A stretch of 64,000 bases of DNA from Streptomyces lavendulae subsp. lavendulae (lineage in GTDB: Bacteria > Actinomycetota > Actinomycetes > Streptomycetales > Streptomycetaceae), in NCBI RefSeq assembly GCF_002803845.1, contig NZ_CP024985.1:8257501-8321500 (forward strand), read 5' to 3'. The position numbers were made by a program, and so were the translations under genes. Under the pieces are notes generated by a model, which was not told the origin of the DNA, searched no databases, and saw nothing but the letters and a program-made list of their open reading frames with translations. Positions 52,125 through 60,866 of this stretch are shown here, piece after piece (position 1 is the stretch's first letter; every line of letters starts with the position of its first letter).

Positions 52125-52673
52125 TCAGCCCGCATACACGTCCTCACAGCTGCCGTCCACGGCAGCCTCAGGTGTACGGGCCAAGGCCTCCTTCCAGTGC
52201 GTACTCTCCCCGGCCAGGCCCCTCTGCGCCGGCCGGGCATACCACGCCCACGCTTCGGTTCCCGCGCCGCCGGCCGTCGATCCGGACTGGACCGCGATGA
52301 CGTACCGCCGGCCGGGTTCCAGAACCGCGTAGCGGTCGGGGTCCTCCGTTGCGTACCGGCCCGGGGCGCCGCCGTTCTTCACCCCTTGGCTGATGGCCAG
52401 GACGTCGCCGAAGCGGCCCTTGAGAGGCTCAAGGACCTTCACCCGGGTGGTCAGGTAGGCGCTTCCCCCGTCCTCGCGGTACCGGACGTTCTCGACCGCC
52501 TCGACGACGGCGACGCCCTTGGACTTCGCCGCGACGACGTCGTCACGGCTCAGGTCCGGGCCGCACACCGCATGCGCGGTCCCGGCCTCGGGGATGGCAA
52601 CGGTGAACCAGGCCGCACCGGCCGCGACCACGCCGGCCGTGAGGCATCCGCCGATCCATAGCTTCCCGTTCAC
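52125..52673 (-). CDS. Membrane-anchored or secreted protein downstream of a matrixin-like protease
   Basis: About 182 residues. GTG at 52673 (after GTGGGG) gives a short N-terminus and one hydrophobic segment (LWIGGCLTAGVVAAGAAWFTV) that is a signal peptide or anchor. The exported part has two Cys (AVCGPDLS and the near-terminal GSCEDVYAG) and a beta-rich centre (YLTTRVKVLEPLKGRFGD, RYAVLEPGRRYVIAVQ), resembling tissue-inhibitor-like OB folds by pattern only. It overlaps the end of the protease gene by a few bases if the longer GTG 52685 start is used. A protease-inhibitor or companion role is inference. Confidence 0.65.
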   Translation of the reverse strand: MNGKLWIGGCLTAGVVAAGAAWFTVAIPEAGTAHAVCGPDLSRDDVVAAKSKGVAVVEAVENVRYREDGGSAYLTTRVKVLEPLKGRFGDVLAISQGVKNGGAPGRYATEDPDRYAVLEPGRRYVIAVQSGSTAGGAGTEAWAWYARPAQRGLAGESTHWKEALARTPEAAVDGSCEDVYAG

Positions 52674-52675
52674 GA

Positions 52676-53239
52676 TCAACCCCACAGCCTGCGATAGTTC
52701 GCCTTGTCGACATCGGTCGGAACATCGGGGTACCGGGCTGCCTCAGGCCACATCACGGACTTCACGGCGTTCTTGCCGCTGCCCGACTTATGGCACAACC
52801 CGAGCGCATGCCCCAGCTCGTGGGCGGCGACCATCCGCCGGGTGGCTGCGTCGAAGGTGTCCATCCGCGCCTTGTTGAAGCGGATCAGATCCGTCGCCGC
52901 GATGCCGGGATGACGCGACCACACCCCTGCCGCCGCGTTCCTCGCGTCCGAGAAGTCTTCGTAGTTCAGATCGTTCACGGTCGTCGCCGAATCCGGCGCG
53001 ATCTTGATCTTCGCCCCGGAGTACGACCACGCTCGGTTCGCGTGCTGGTACTCCGCCTTGTACTTCGTACTCGCCGTCCAGCGGATCTCTCCCTCGTCCA
53101 CCGAACTGTCCTCACGCGTCTCGGTTGCGTCGCTGCCGGACTTCGCGATACACGGCGCCGCCACCGCGGCGCGTGCCGGAGCAGGAGCAAGAAGCAGCAC
53201 GGTCGCGAGGGCCGCAAGGCCCGCCACAAGATTGCTCAC
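52676..53239 (-). CDS. Secreted matrixin-like zinc metalloprotease
   Basis: A 187-residue exported protease. The signal peptide (LVAGLAALATVLLLAPAPARA) is followed by a short mature chain with the zinc site VAAHELGHALGLCHKSG, an HExxHxxGxxH motif typical of M10 matrixins, and a downstream Met turn (VKSVMWPEA). Length is short for the family, consistent with a minimal catalytic domain without propeptide. The next gene encodes an exported partner. Confidence 0.82.
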   Translation of the reverse strand: MSNLVAGLAALATVLLLAPAPARAAVAAPCIAKSGSDATETREDSSVDEGEIRWTASTKYKAEYQHANRAWSYSGAKIKIAPDSATTVNDLNYEDFSDARNAAAGVWSRHPGIAATDLIRFNKARMDTFDAATRRMVAAHELGHALGLCHKSGSGKNAVKSVMWPEAARYPDVPTDVDKANYRRLWG

Positions 53240-53552
53240 CCCGACAACGGTAGGACAGCACAGCTCCGGGATGACCGTTTCAGCGTCTCACCGCCTGAGA
53301 ACTCGGTGTCCGTCAGGGGTCTTCCGCGGACGTCGATCCCGGGCCCGAGAGCCGAACGTAGGCCGGAGAAGCCGACGATGGTGCAGCCCGGTGCGGGACA
53401 TCCGCAGTTCGAGGACTCCTTGACCTACTTCCCAGGTCGAGATGTCGCTGCGATGGCTCCGACGAACCCGAGCGCTGCCCGTCGTCGCCGCCCTCCGGTG
53501 ATCTGTTGCCGGGTGCCATCCCGGAGCCGCCGCTGACCGGTTAGCATCCGGC
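53240..53552. other. Intergenic region
   Basis: About 310 bases between the divergent protease and the 53553 gene. No gene or clear element recognised. Confidence 0.35.
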
Positions 53553-54065
53553 ATGGCCACGCACTGGAAGAACAGTCCCGAGCTGTTCGCATCCATCCTC
53601 CGACGTCATGGACTGGACCCGGACACGGTCGACGACGTCGCACGGGCCTGGTCTGCGTTCCAGGAGTTCGTCCAGGTGCAGATCGACGGCATCGAGCCTG
53701 CAGAAGACGACGGCGATGGATTCATCGTGCAGTGGGGGCGGTGGGGTTGGAACGACGATCGCCCCGCACTGGTCTTCACCAGGCAGTTCGCGGTGAGCGA
53801 CGAAGGTGACCGGGATGACGAGTTCTGGCAGCCACAGCGCTGGAGCGTAGAACTCGAACTCTTCTTCGCCGACGCTCCGGCCTGGGCCGACCTGGACAAG
53901 ATGGCCTGGACCAACAGCATGGGCTTCGACTTCGATCCCATCGGTCATGAACGGGCCGCAACGCTGGCCCAAATCGCCACGTTCATCGAAACGCTTCCGC
54001 AGGTCAGCGCGATGTGGCGGGCGATTCCCGTGGACAGCGCCCTCGGGCTGGAACGTGCGGACTGA
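53553..54065 (+). CDS. Small acidic cytoplasmic protein, unknown
   Basis: A 170-residue soluble, acidic protein rich in Trp (GFIVQWGRWGWNDDRPALVF, WQPQRWSVELELFF). No signal peptide or membrane segment. The mixed alpha/beta pattern and acidity resemble immunity-like or SMI1/KNR4-like small proteins, but no motif proves it. ATG at 53553; the ribosome site is weak. Context offers no toxin partner. Confidence 0.6.
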   Translation: MATHWKNSPELFASILRRHGLDPDTVDDVARAWSAFQEFVQVQIDGIEPAEDDGDGFIVQWGRWGWNDDRPALVFTRQFAVSDEGDRDDEFWQPQRWSVELELFFADAPAWADLDKMAWTNSMGFDFDPIGHERAATLAQIATFIETLPQVSAMWRAIPVDSALGLERAD

Positions 54066-54660
54066 TCCGTGGGCAAGTACCCCGCTCCTGAGGTCTGGGT
54101 GTGTCGCGACCGCGGCGGTCGAGTTCGCGGCGGAGGCCGAGGTTCGCGCCGTGGGCCTGTTCCAGGGCCTTCCACAGGGCCTGGACTTCCTGACGAGGCA
54201 GCTCCTTGATCCGGGTGATCTGGCTGGTCGGCGCGAGGACGAGGGTGCTGTCCGCAGCGACCGGGGGGTTGCCTCGGTTGGGGTTGGCCGACCCTGGACC
54301 CGCAAGCGTCCGAGGTGTCCGCGCAGGCCGGGTGGCCCCAGGGGAACGCAGGGGAGATGCCGTTTTCTCGCTGGCAGGCCTGGAACGTGAAAGCCTCGCC
54401 GGGGTTGATCGGGGTCCGGATCGCCTGCTCGGCGGCTTTCGTCTCGGCCTGCGATTTCGCTTGCGCGGCAGCGAGGGTCTCCCAGATGGTGGCCAGAAGC
54501 CGGGTCAGGGCTGCCTGCTGGGCCCCGTCGCTGCGGTAGTCGGACGTTGTCCTCGGGCAAGCGCGGGGGAGGGGCTGCAGGTGATGGACTCCTTCGCCCC
54601 CCACCACCCCACCACCCCGCCGCTTTGCCCTAAAAGGGCGGTTCATCCTGGCGAAGTGGT
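54066..54660 (-). pseudogene. Degenerate coding region, no intact gene
   Basis: No full gene fits. On the minus strand two frames carry protein-like stretches: LTRLLATIWETLAAAQAKSQ with NPGEAFTFQACQRENG (about 54520-54300), and in another frame ITRIKELPRQEVQALWKAL with GANLGLRRELDRRG (about 54230-54100), the latter a coiled coil like those in integrase- or transposon-associated proteins. A frame change separates them. Together with the transposase remnant at 55090 this looks like eroded mobile DNA. Confidence 0.35.
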
Positions 54661-54689
54661 TAGGTAAGCCCATCGAGGATGATGTCTGG

Positions 54690-55088
54690 GTGTTGGTCAA
54701 GGTAGAGGCAGTGCAGTCGGCCCGGTCGGGGCCCAAGTTCGTCCGAGTGCACTCGGCGGTGGGCACTGTTGTGGTGCTCTGGCAGGGGGCGCCCCAGGAT
54801 GTGGGGCGAGAGCGCCACGTGGAGTGGTCCGTGGACGAGGAGATCGTCTGGATGGAGAACGCCCGGCTGAGCACTGTTGGAACGCCTGGACTGTGGGAAG
54901 ACGGTGACCGCATCGTCTTGCGTGGGCAGCTGAGGCTCGACGAGGGCGGAGGGGCGGTCCTGGACGTGGCCGGCTCGGTGATCCTGTTCGATCATGCCGA
55001 TCGGCCTCTGCCGGATGGTGTCGATGGGTCGTGGGTCGAGGTCCGCGTGGCACCGGACAACGTCACGGCCTGGCCCTACGAAATCTGA
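54690..55088 (+). CDS. Small protein of unknown function
   Basis: A 132-residue beta-rich soluble protein (FVRVHSAVGTVVVLWQGAP, RIVLRGQLRLDEGG, AVLDVAGSVILFDHAD). GTG at 54690 is the first start after an upstream stretch that is open but lacks any start codon, so the 5' end may be truncated. No recognised family. Flanked by mobile-element remnants. Confidence 0.5.
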   Translation: MLVKVEAVQSARSGPKFVRVHSAVGTVVVLWQGAPQDVGRERHVEWSVDEEIVWMENARLSTVGTPGLWEDGDRIVLRGQLRLDEGGGAVLDVAGSVILFDHADRPLPDGVDGSWVEVRVAPDNVTAWPYEI

Positions 55089-55089
55089 C

Positions 55090-55402
55090 CGCCAGCGGGT
55101 GTGCCTGCGAGATCTGTGAGAGCACCCGGATGCCGCCAGCGGTGTCAGAGACGCTCGCGGCCGTGACCAGTACCGCCAAGACGAGGCCGAGAGCGTTGAC
55201 GCCGATGTGGCGCTCGCGGCCTGCGATTCTCTTGCCTGCGTCGATGCTCTGGCTGGCGGCAGGGACGATGGCGGAGGTCTTGACGCTCTGAGTGTCCAGC
55301 CCACACGTGCTCGGCTCGGCGTCCCGGCCCTCGGCCTCACGGGCGAGGCGGCGGCGGAGGAGTCCTTTGAGCCGGTCGAAGACACCACCGGTCTCTGATC
55401 TT
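55090..55402 (-). mobile_element. IS5-type transposase fragment
   Basis: One minus-strand frame reads FDRLKGLLRRRLAREAEGRD, then STCGLDTQSVKTSAIVP, DAGKRIAGRERHIGVNALGL and VLVTAASVSD, the start of the DDE domain of IS5-type transposases (first catalytic Asp in GLDTQSVK). Both ends of the gene are missing, with no terminal repeats visible. An inactive relic. Confidence 0.75.
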
Positions 55403-55936
55403 CAGAGCAGGGCCGAGAGGGAAAGAACGGTGGGCGGAGCGGAAGTGGAGCGGCGGACGCGCAAACGCGTCGGTGCGGCTGCGCGGGCGGCAATGGGCGC
55501 CTGTGTGGCTACCGTCCTCGCCGGCTGCTTCGCAGGGGCACTTACGGACAGCTCTTCAGCCCATGGACTTCACCGCTGAACTCACTGAAGGCCCCGACCC
55601 CGTCCCCGTGATGAACTTCGGCTCCGGCCGCGCCTACGCGCACACCTGCACCCCGTGCGGCCGCGCGCTACTCCTGTGGCAGTGCTGCCCCCCGCCCCCC
55701 GCCGCCCCATCTGGCCCCGCAGACCGTGCTGTTGAACCACTGGTAGGAAACTTTCCTATCCGCTACGCTCCCCGACGGCGGCCCGGCACCGTGCCATATG
55801 GCATGGGCATGACGTGCTCAGCAAGAGCTCTGATCCGGCCGCCGTGACGCCGTCCCCTGCTCGCCCCAGGGTCCGGAGGGCGGCGTTCCCCGCACCGGTG
55901 TCCAGCTGTCGCCCTTCCCAGGTCAAGGAGTCAGGC
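55403..55936. other. Intergenic region upstream of the metallophosphatase operon
   Basis: 534 bases without an assured gene. A 49-codon frame from GTG 55431 encodes a basic then hydrophobic peptide (GACVATVLAGCFAGAL) but lacks support. The notable element is the TAGGAAA dyad at 55744, listed separately. Confidence 0.4.
55744..55758. promoter_or_regulatory. TAGGAAA-C-TTTCCTA dyad operator
   Basis: A perfect 7-1-7 palindrome with extra symmetry outside (GG...CC), 179 bases before the metallophosphatase start. From memory, dyads of this TTAGGAAA/TTTCCTAA form recur upstream of extracellular hydrolase and binding-protein genes in streptomycetes. It probably links this operon to nutrient or developmental control. 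Confidence 0.6.
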
Positions 55937-57289
55937 ATGCACCTGCACGCCTCCACCCCACCACCCACATCCGGCAGTCGCCTTCGGCCCGCCCTCCTCG
56001 TCTCAACCGCGGTACTCGCCCTCGTCGCCGGGCTCCTCCTCGCCTGGCCCGGCCGGGCGGGGGCCGCGGCCGACCCACTCATCTCGCGCGGCAGGCCGGC
56101 CACCGCCTCGTCCACCGAGAGCTCCTCGCTCGGCGCCGCGAACGCCTTCGACGGCGCCGCCTCGACCCGCTGGGCCAGCGCCGAGGGCAAGGACCCGCAG
56201 TGGATCCGCGTCGACCTCGGGTCCGGCGCCACCGTTTCCCGGGTCAAGCTGACCTGGGAGTCCGCCTACGCCAAGGCCTACCGCGTCGAGGTCTCCGCCG
56301 ACGGCGCGACCTGGACCAAGATCGCCGAGGAGAAGGCCGGCAACGGCGGCACCGACGACCTCACCGGCCTCTCCGGCAAGGGCAGGTACCTGCGCGTGTA
56401 CGGCACCGCGCGCGGCACGGCGTACGGCTACTCCCTCTTCGAGGCCGAGGTGTACGGCACCGTCGACGGCGGCCCGCCCCCCGGCGGCGGCGCCTTCACC
56501 GTCGTCGCGGCCGGGGACATCGCCGCCCAGTGCACGGCCTCCGACAGCGGCTGCGCCCACCCGAAGACCGCCGCCCTGGCCCGGCAGATCGACCCGAAGT
56601 TCTACCTCACGATGGGCGACAACCAGTACGACGACGCCCGGATCGCCGACTTCCGCACCTACTACGACAAGAGCTGGGGCACCTTCAAGGACAAGACCCA
56701 CCCCGTGCCCGGCAACCACGAGACGTACGACCCGGCCGGCCCCCTCGCCGGATACAAGGCGTACTTCGGGAACATCGCCTACCCGCAGGGCAAGAGCTAC
56801 TACAGCTTCGACGAGGGCAACTGGCACTTCATCGCCCTCGACTCCAACGCCTTCGACCAGGCGGCCCAGATCGACTGGCTCAAGGCCGACCTCGCCGCCA
56901 ACGGCAAGCAGTGCACAGCCGCCTACTGGCACCACCCGCTGTTCTCCTCCGGCGGACACGGCAACGACCCCGTGTCCAAGCCCGTCTGGAAGATCCTCTA
57001 CGCCGCCAAGGCCGACCTGGTCCTCAACGGACACGACCACCACTACGAGCGGTTCGCCCCGCAGAACCCCGACGGCAAGGCGGCCGCCGACGGGATCGTG
57101 GAGATCGTCGGAGGCATGGGCGGCGCCGAGCCCTACCCGATCGAGCAGGTGCAGCCCAACAGCCAGAAGCGCATCAGTGGCCAGTACGGGGTCCTGAAAC
57201 TCGACTTCACGGACTCCGGCTACGGCTGGACCTACGTCGCCGCCGACGGGTCGGTCAAGGACACCAGCCCCAAGTACAGCTGCCACTGA
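55937..57289 (+). CDS. Secreted F5/8C (CBM32-like) domain - metallophosphatase
   Basis: A 450-residue exported enzyme; ATG at 55937 follows AAGGAG. After a signal peptide ending GRAGAAA, residues about 45-175 are an F5/8 type C carbohydrate-binding domain (ISRGRPATASSTESSS, FDGAASTRWASAEGKDPQWI, YLRVYGTAR). After a Gly/Pro linker, residues about 185-450 are a calcineurin-like metallophosphatase: VVAAGDIAAQC, TMGDNQYDD, VPGNHETYD, YWHHPLFSSGGH and LNGHDHHYERF supply the metal ligands. Likely a cell-surface or extracellular phosphoesterase acting on glycan-linked phosphate. Cotranscribed with the next two genes. Confidence 0.88.
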   Translation: MHLHASTPPPTSGSRLRPALLVSTAVLALVAGLLLAWPGRAGAAADPLISRGRPATASSTESSSLGAANAFDGAASTRWASAEGKDPQWIRVDLGSGATVSRVKLTWESAYAKAYRVEVSADGATWTKIAEEKAGNGGTDDLTGLSGKGRYLRVYGTARGTAYGYSLFEAEVYGTVDGGPPPGGGAFTVVAAGDIAAQCTASDSGCAHPKTAALARQIDPKFYLTMGDNQYDDARIADFRTYYDKSWGTFKDKTHPVPGNHETYDPAGPLAGYKAYFGNIAYPQGKSYYSFDEGNWHFIALDSNAFDQAAQIDWLKADLAANGKQCTAAYWHHPLFSSGGHGNDPVSKPVWKILYAAKADLVLNGHDHHYERFAPQNPDGKAAADGIVEIVGGMGGAEPYPIEQVQPNSQKRISGQYGVLKLDFTDSGYGWTYVAADGSVKDTSPKYSCH

Positions 57290-58533
57290 TGTACCTGGCC
57301 AACACCGGCCGCCCGGACGCGCCGCCCCGCCCCGCCGGGGCCCGGCGGCGCGTCCCCGCCACCGTCGTCGCGCTGGGCGCGGTCAGCCTCGTCACCGACG
57401 TCTCCTCCGAGATGGTCACGGCCGTGCTGCCGCTCTACCTCGTCCTTGGCCTCGGCCTCTCACCCCTCCAGTTCGGCTTCCTCGACGGCATGTTCAACGG
57501 AGCCACCGCACTCGTCCGGCTCCTCGGCGGCCGCCTCGCCGACCGCGGCGGCCACCACAAGAGGGTCGCCCTCGCGGGCTACCTGCTCTCCGCCCTCTCC
57601 CGGCTCGGGCTGCTCCTCGCCGGCGGCGCCACCGCGGGGATCGCCGCCTCCCTCGCCGCCGACCGACTCGGCAAGGGTGTGCGCACCGCTCCCCGCGACG
57701 CGCTGATCTCGCTCAGCGGCCCGCCGGAGACACTGGGCCGGGCGTTCGGCGTACACCGCGCCATGGACACCACCGGCGCGCTGCTGGGCCCGCTCGCCGC
57801 CTTCGCCGTGCTGTGGGCCACCGCCGACGCCTACGACGCGGTGTTCGCCGTCAGCTTCTGCACGGGCCTGCTCGGCGTGCTCCTGCTCGTCCTGTACGTC
57901 CCCTCGGCCGCCCCCGCACCGCCCGCCCGGTCGACGCCCCTCCACGGTGGTGCACTTCGGGACCCCGCCTTCCGCCGGATCCTGTACACCGCTTCCCTGC
58001 TCGGAGCCGCCACCATCGGCGACTCCTTCCTCTACCTGCTCATCCAGCGCGGCCTCGACCTGCCGCCCGCCCTCTTCCCCCTGCTGCCGCTCGGCGCCGC
58101 CACCGGATACCTGCTGCTCGCCGTCCCGGCCGGCCGGATCGCCGACCGCGTGGGGCGCCGGCTGCCGTTCCTGGCCGGACACCTCGCGCTGCTCGGAGCG
58201 TACGCCGCCCTGCTGTTTCCCGTTGCCTGGCCCACCGTGGTCGCGGTACTGGCGCTCCTCGGCGTCTTCTACGCCTTCACCGACGGGGTCCTGATGGCCT
58301 TGGCCGGCCCCGTGCTGCACGCGCACCGCCGGGCCGGCGGGCTGGCGGTGCTCCAGACCGGCCAGGCACTGGCCCGGCTGCTGGGCGCCGCGGGCTTCGG
58401 AGCCGCCTGGACCTTCTGGGGGCAGGGGCCCGCCCTGTGGACGGCGGCGCTCGCGCTCGCGGGGGCCCTCGCGGCCGGCTGGCGCATCCTGCCCGCTCCC
58501 GCACCCGCCCGCGACGCCCCGGAGGCACCGTGA
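57289..58533 (+). CDS. MFS transporter
   Basis: A 414-residue major-facilitator protein; its ATG at 57289 shares one base with the previous stop. TDVSSEMVTAVLPLYLV in helix 1, GGRLADRGGHHKR in the 2-3 loop and KGVRTAPRDALIS (conserved in this MFS subfamily) place it with transporters that have a DxxSE motif in the first helix. Substrate unknown; coupling to a secreted phosphatase and a TolB-like protein suggests uptake or export related to surface polymer metabolism. Confidence 0.82.
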   Translation: MYLANTGRPDAPPRPAGARRRVPATVVALGAVSLVTDVSSEMVTAVLPLYLVLGLGLSPLQFGFLDGMFNGATALVRLLGGRLADRGGHHKRVALAGYLLSALSRLGLLLAGGATAGIAASLAADRLGKGVRTAPRDALISLSGPPETLGRAFGVHRAMDTTGALLGPLAAFAVLWATADAYDAVFAVSFCTGLLGVLLLVLYVPSAAPAPPARSTPLHGGALRDPAFRRILYTASLLGAATIGDSFLYLLIQRGLDLPPALFPLLPLGAATGYLLLAVPAGRIADRVGRRLPFLAGHLALLGAYAALLFPVAWPTVVAVLALLGVFYAFTDGVLMALAGPVLHAHRRAGGLAVLQTGQALARLLGAAGFGAAWTFWGQGPALWTAALALAGALAAGWRILPAPAPARDAPEAP

Positions 58534-59516
58534 ACCGCCGACCGTCACAGCTCCGCCGCCTCGCCCTCGTCGTACTCTCCGTCCTGGTGCTGGGGGGCGG
58601 CTCCCTGGGCTACGTACTGCACGCCAGGCACCGCGGCCTGCCGACTGCCACCGTGGACGGATCGTTCAGCCTGGCCGAACCAGGGCTCTACTACCGGGAC
58701 TCGGCCACCGGACAGGTCGCCCGCCGGAGCGGCACAGGGGGGCCGCCCGCCACGGGAGGCCCCGCCTGCGAGCGCTTCTACGCCACGGGGGAACGCGCCC
58801 TGTGCCTGCGCAAGCTGCCCGGCATCCCGGCCCGCACCCAGGCCCTCGTACTGGACCGGCGGCTGCGCGAGATCAAGCGCGTGACCGTACCCGGCATCCC
58901 CAACCGGGCCCGCGTCTCGGCCTCGGGAAACGTACTGTCCTGGACGGCCTTCGCGACCGGCGACTCCTACGCCACGACCGCGTTCTCCACCCGGACCTCC
59001 ATCCTCGACCTGCGCACCGGCTACCTGATCAAATCGATGGAGGAGATCCCGCTGACGATCGACGGGACCCGCTACCACGCCAGCGACGTCAACTACTGGG
59101 GAGTGACCTTCGCACGCGACGACAACCGCTTCTACGCCACGGTGTCGACCAAGGGCCGCACCCACCTCGTCGAGGGGAACCTGCGCGACTGGTCCGCGAA
59201 GGCCCTGCGCGAGAACGTCGAATGCCCATCCCTCTCACCGGACGACACCCGCATCGCCTTCAAGAAGAAGGTCTCCGACGACCCCGCCGCACCCTGGCGG
59301 CTGTACGTCCTGGACCTGGCGGACATGCGCGAACACCCGCTCGCGGAAACGCGCAGCGTCGACGACCAGGCGGCCTGGCTGGACGACAAGACCGTCGGCT
59401 ACGCCCTCCCGGGACGGGACGGACGCGCCGCCGACACCTGGTCGACCCCGGCGGACGGCACGTCCGAACCCCGCCTCCTGATCCCCGGCGGCTCCTCCCC
59501 GGCCGCCGTGTCCTGA
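58530..59516 (+). CDS. Membrane-anchored TolB-like beta-propeller protein
   Basis: A 328-residue protein; GTG at 58530 overlaps the MFS stop and follows GGAGG. One N-terminal hydrophobic helix (LALVVLSVLVLGGGSLGYVL) anchors it; the rest is extracytoplasmic with WD40-like/PD40 repeats (NVECPSLSPDDTRIAFKKKV, RLYVLDLADMREHPLAE). Probably a scaffold or sensor for the phosphatase operon. No enzyme motif. Confidence 0.75.
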   Translation: MNRRPSQLRRLALVVLSVLVLGGGSLGYVLHARHRGLPTATVDGSFSLAEPGLYYRDSATGQVARRSGTGGPPATGGPACERFYATGERALCLRKLPGIPARTQALVLDRRLREIKRVTVPGIPNRARVSASGNVLSWTAFATGDSYATTAFSTRTSILDLRTGYLIKSMEEIPLTIDGTRYHASDVNYWGVTFARDDNRFYATVSTKGRTHLVEGNLRDWSAKALRENVECPSLSPDDTRIAFKKKVSDDPAAPWRLYVLDLADMREHPLAETRSVDDQAAWLDDKTVGYALPGRDGRAADTWSTPADGTSEPRLLIPGGSSPAAVS

Positions 59517-59830
59517 CCTGCCGGTCGGTACTGCTGGACCTTCACCCCGGCGCCCGCGCCTGTTCGGGCGCGAAAGCGGCCGCCGGGCCTGGCCGGCGCC
59601 GGACCAGCCGGGCTCGGCGGCCGGGCCTGGTGCGTGCCGTGCTGCGGGGCCGGAGGTGACGTCGTGCAGGGCGCCGCGGGCGGCCCACCGCCGCCCCGCT
59701 CCGGCTGACGTCCGCATCCCCGCACCCGCCACCACTCCGGACACGGCGCTGGAACAGCTGTGGGTGAACCGGCCCCGCACGCCACGCCTTCGCCAGGACG
59801 CCAAGCGCACCGGAGCGAGGATCGGTGAGT
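59517..59830. other. Intergenic region between convergent genes
   Basis: About 314 bases separating the TolB-like and HIT genes, which converge. GC-rich short dyads are present (for example around 59590-59640) that could terminate both, but no single convincing terminator or gene was identified. Confidence 0.35.
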
Positions 59831-60211
59831 TCAGCGGTCGTGGTGGCCGTACATGTCGAGGATCGCGCTCTTGCTCTCACCCCGGTAGACGACGTGCCAA
59901 CGCTGGTGCTTCGACTCCTGGTAGAGCCCGAGGTTCGTGGTGACCGAGCACGAGCCGTACTCCGTCTCCACCATCGCCGCGACCTTGCGGACCACCGAAA
60001 TCACCTCGGTGAGCAGGTCCGTGCCGGTGCTGCCGAGATCAGTGAGAGAGGGGACATGCTCCTTCGGGATCACCACGATGTGGACCGGGTAGGACGGATT
60101 GGTGTGGAAGGCGAGGACCCGCTCCGTCTCTGCCACCGGCTGGATCTCCACCCGGCCGGTGAGGGCTTGATTGCAGTAGAAGTCGCTGACCGCCACGTCG
60201 CTTGTCACCAT
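59831..60211 (-). CDS. HIT-fold hydrolase (variant triad)
   Basis: A 126-residue HIT-superfamily nucleotide hydrolase. ATG at 60211 follows AAGGTGACGC. FHTNPSYPVHIVVIPKEHVPS is the typical first half. The HxHxH triad region reads ESKHQRWHVVYRG: flanking His residues are kept but the central, nucleophilic-adjacent position is Arg. Such variants may have changed or lost catalysis. The next gene upstream is a damaged kinase, a pairing seen elsewhere in streptomycetes near mobile DNA. Confidence 0.7.
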   Translation of the reverse strand: MVTSDVAVSDFYCNQALTGRVEIQPVAETERVLAFHTNPSYPVHIVVIPKEHVPSLTDLGSTGTDLLTEVISVVRKVAAMVETEYGSCSVTTNLGLYQESKHQRWHVVYRGESKSAILDMYGHHDR

Positions 60212-60341
60212 GCGTCACCTTCGGTATCAGAGAGCGGTTCGTGAGGTGTTGACCGTTTCCCGGTTGGGTCGAAGCATGCTGGTTGACACATAGGCAGACT
60301 TCTTGGCACCTGCGAGGCTTTGACGCCGCATGTCGTTCGTT

Positions 60342-60866
60342 TCAATTCTTGACGGCCTCCGCGATCTGCAGGGCGGCCTGGGCAGGCGTGAGGTGTGTGG
60401 TGTCGACGACCTCGGCCTCGGCGTGCAGCCACGTGCGGGCCGCCTCGGCGTAGGGCTCAAGGTATCGGAGCCGGAACGGGGAGTCGGGGCGGACAACAGT
60501 GTCGCCCGCGATGCGCCCGCGGAGAGTGTCCTGGTCGGCGTGGAGGACGAAGTGCCGGAGCGGAATGGCATGCTGAGCAAGGCCTGAGCTGATCTCGCGC
60601 CAGTACTGCTCGACCAGGACGGTCATGGGAATCACCAGAGTGCCGCCGGTGTAGTCGAGAACGCGTCGGGCGGTCTCGACCACAAGAGGTCGCCATGGCG
60701 GCCAGTGCTGGAAGTTGTCCGTAGCGGGCAACCCCGGTGTGATGTCCATGAGCGTCTCGCCGACCTTCTCGGCGTCGAACACCCGTGAATCCGGGATCAG
60801 CTGCTGCACGAGCGCACTGGTCGTCGTCTTGCCCGCGCCATGGGTGCCGTTGAGCTATAGGATCAC
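60342..60866 (-). pseudogene. AAA/kinase-like ATPase with an in-frame amber codon
   Basis: A P-loop nucleotide kinase of about 174 residues. Upstream of the only remaining in-frame start (GTG 60809) the same frame encodes the P-loop LNGTHGAGKTTTSALVQQ, preceded by TAG (60855-60857) and GTG ATC CTA (from 60866). Homologous proteins begin M-I-x-W-LNGTHGAGKTT, so TGG has become TAG at codon 4. Translation from GTG 60809 would lack the P-loop. The rest (FDAEKVGETLMDITPG, HWPPWRPLVVE, VEQYWREIS) is intact, so the mutation looks recent. Confidence 0.75.

Noticed and set aside
60342..60809. Intact 155-residue protein starting at GTG 60809
   Set aside because: Starting there removes the P-loop, which is encoded directly upstream in the same frame behind an amber codon.
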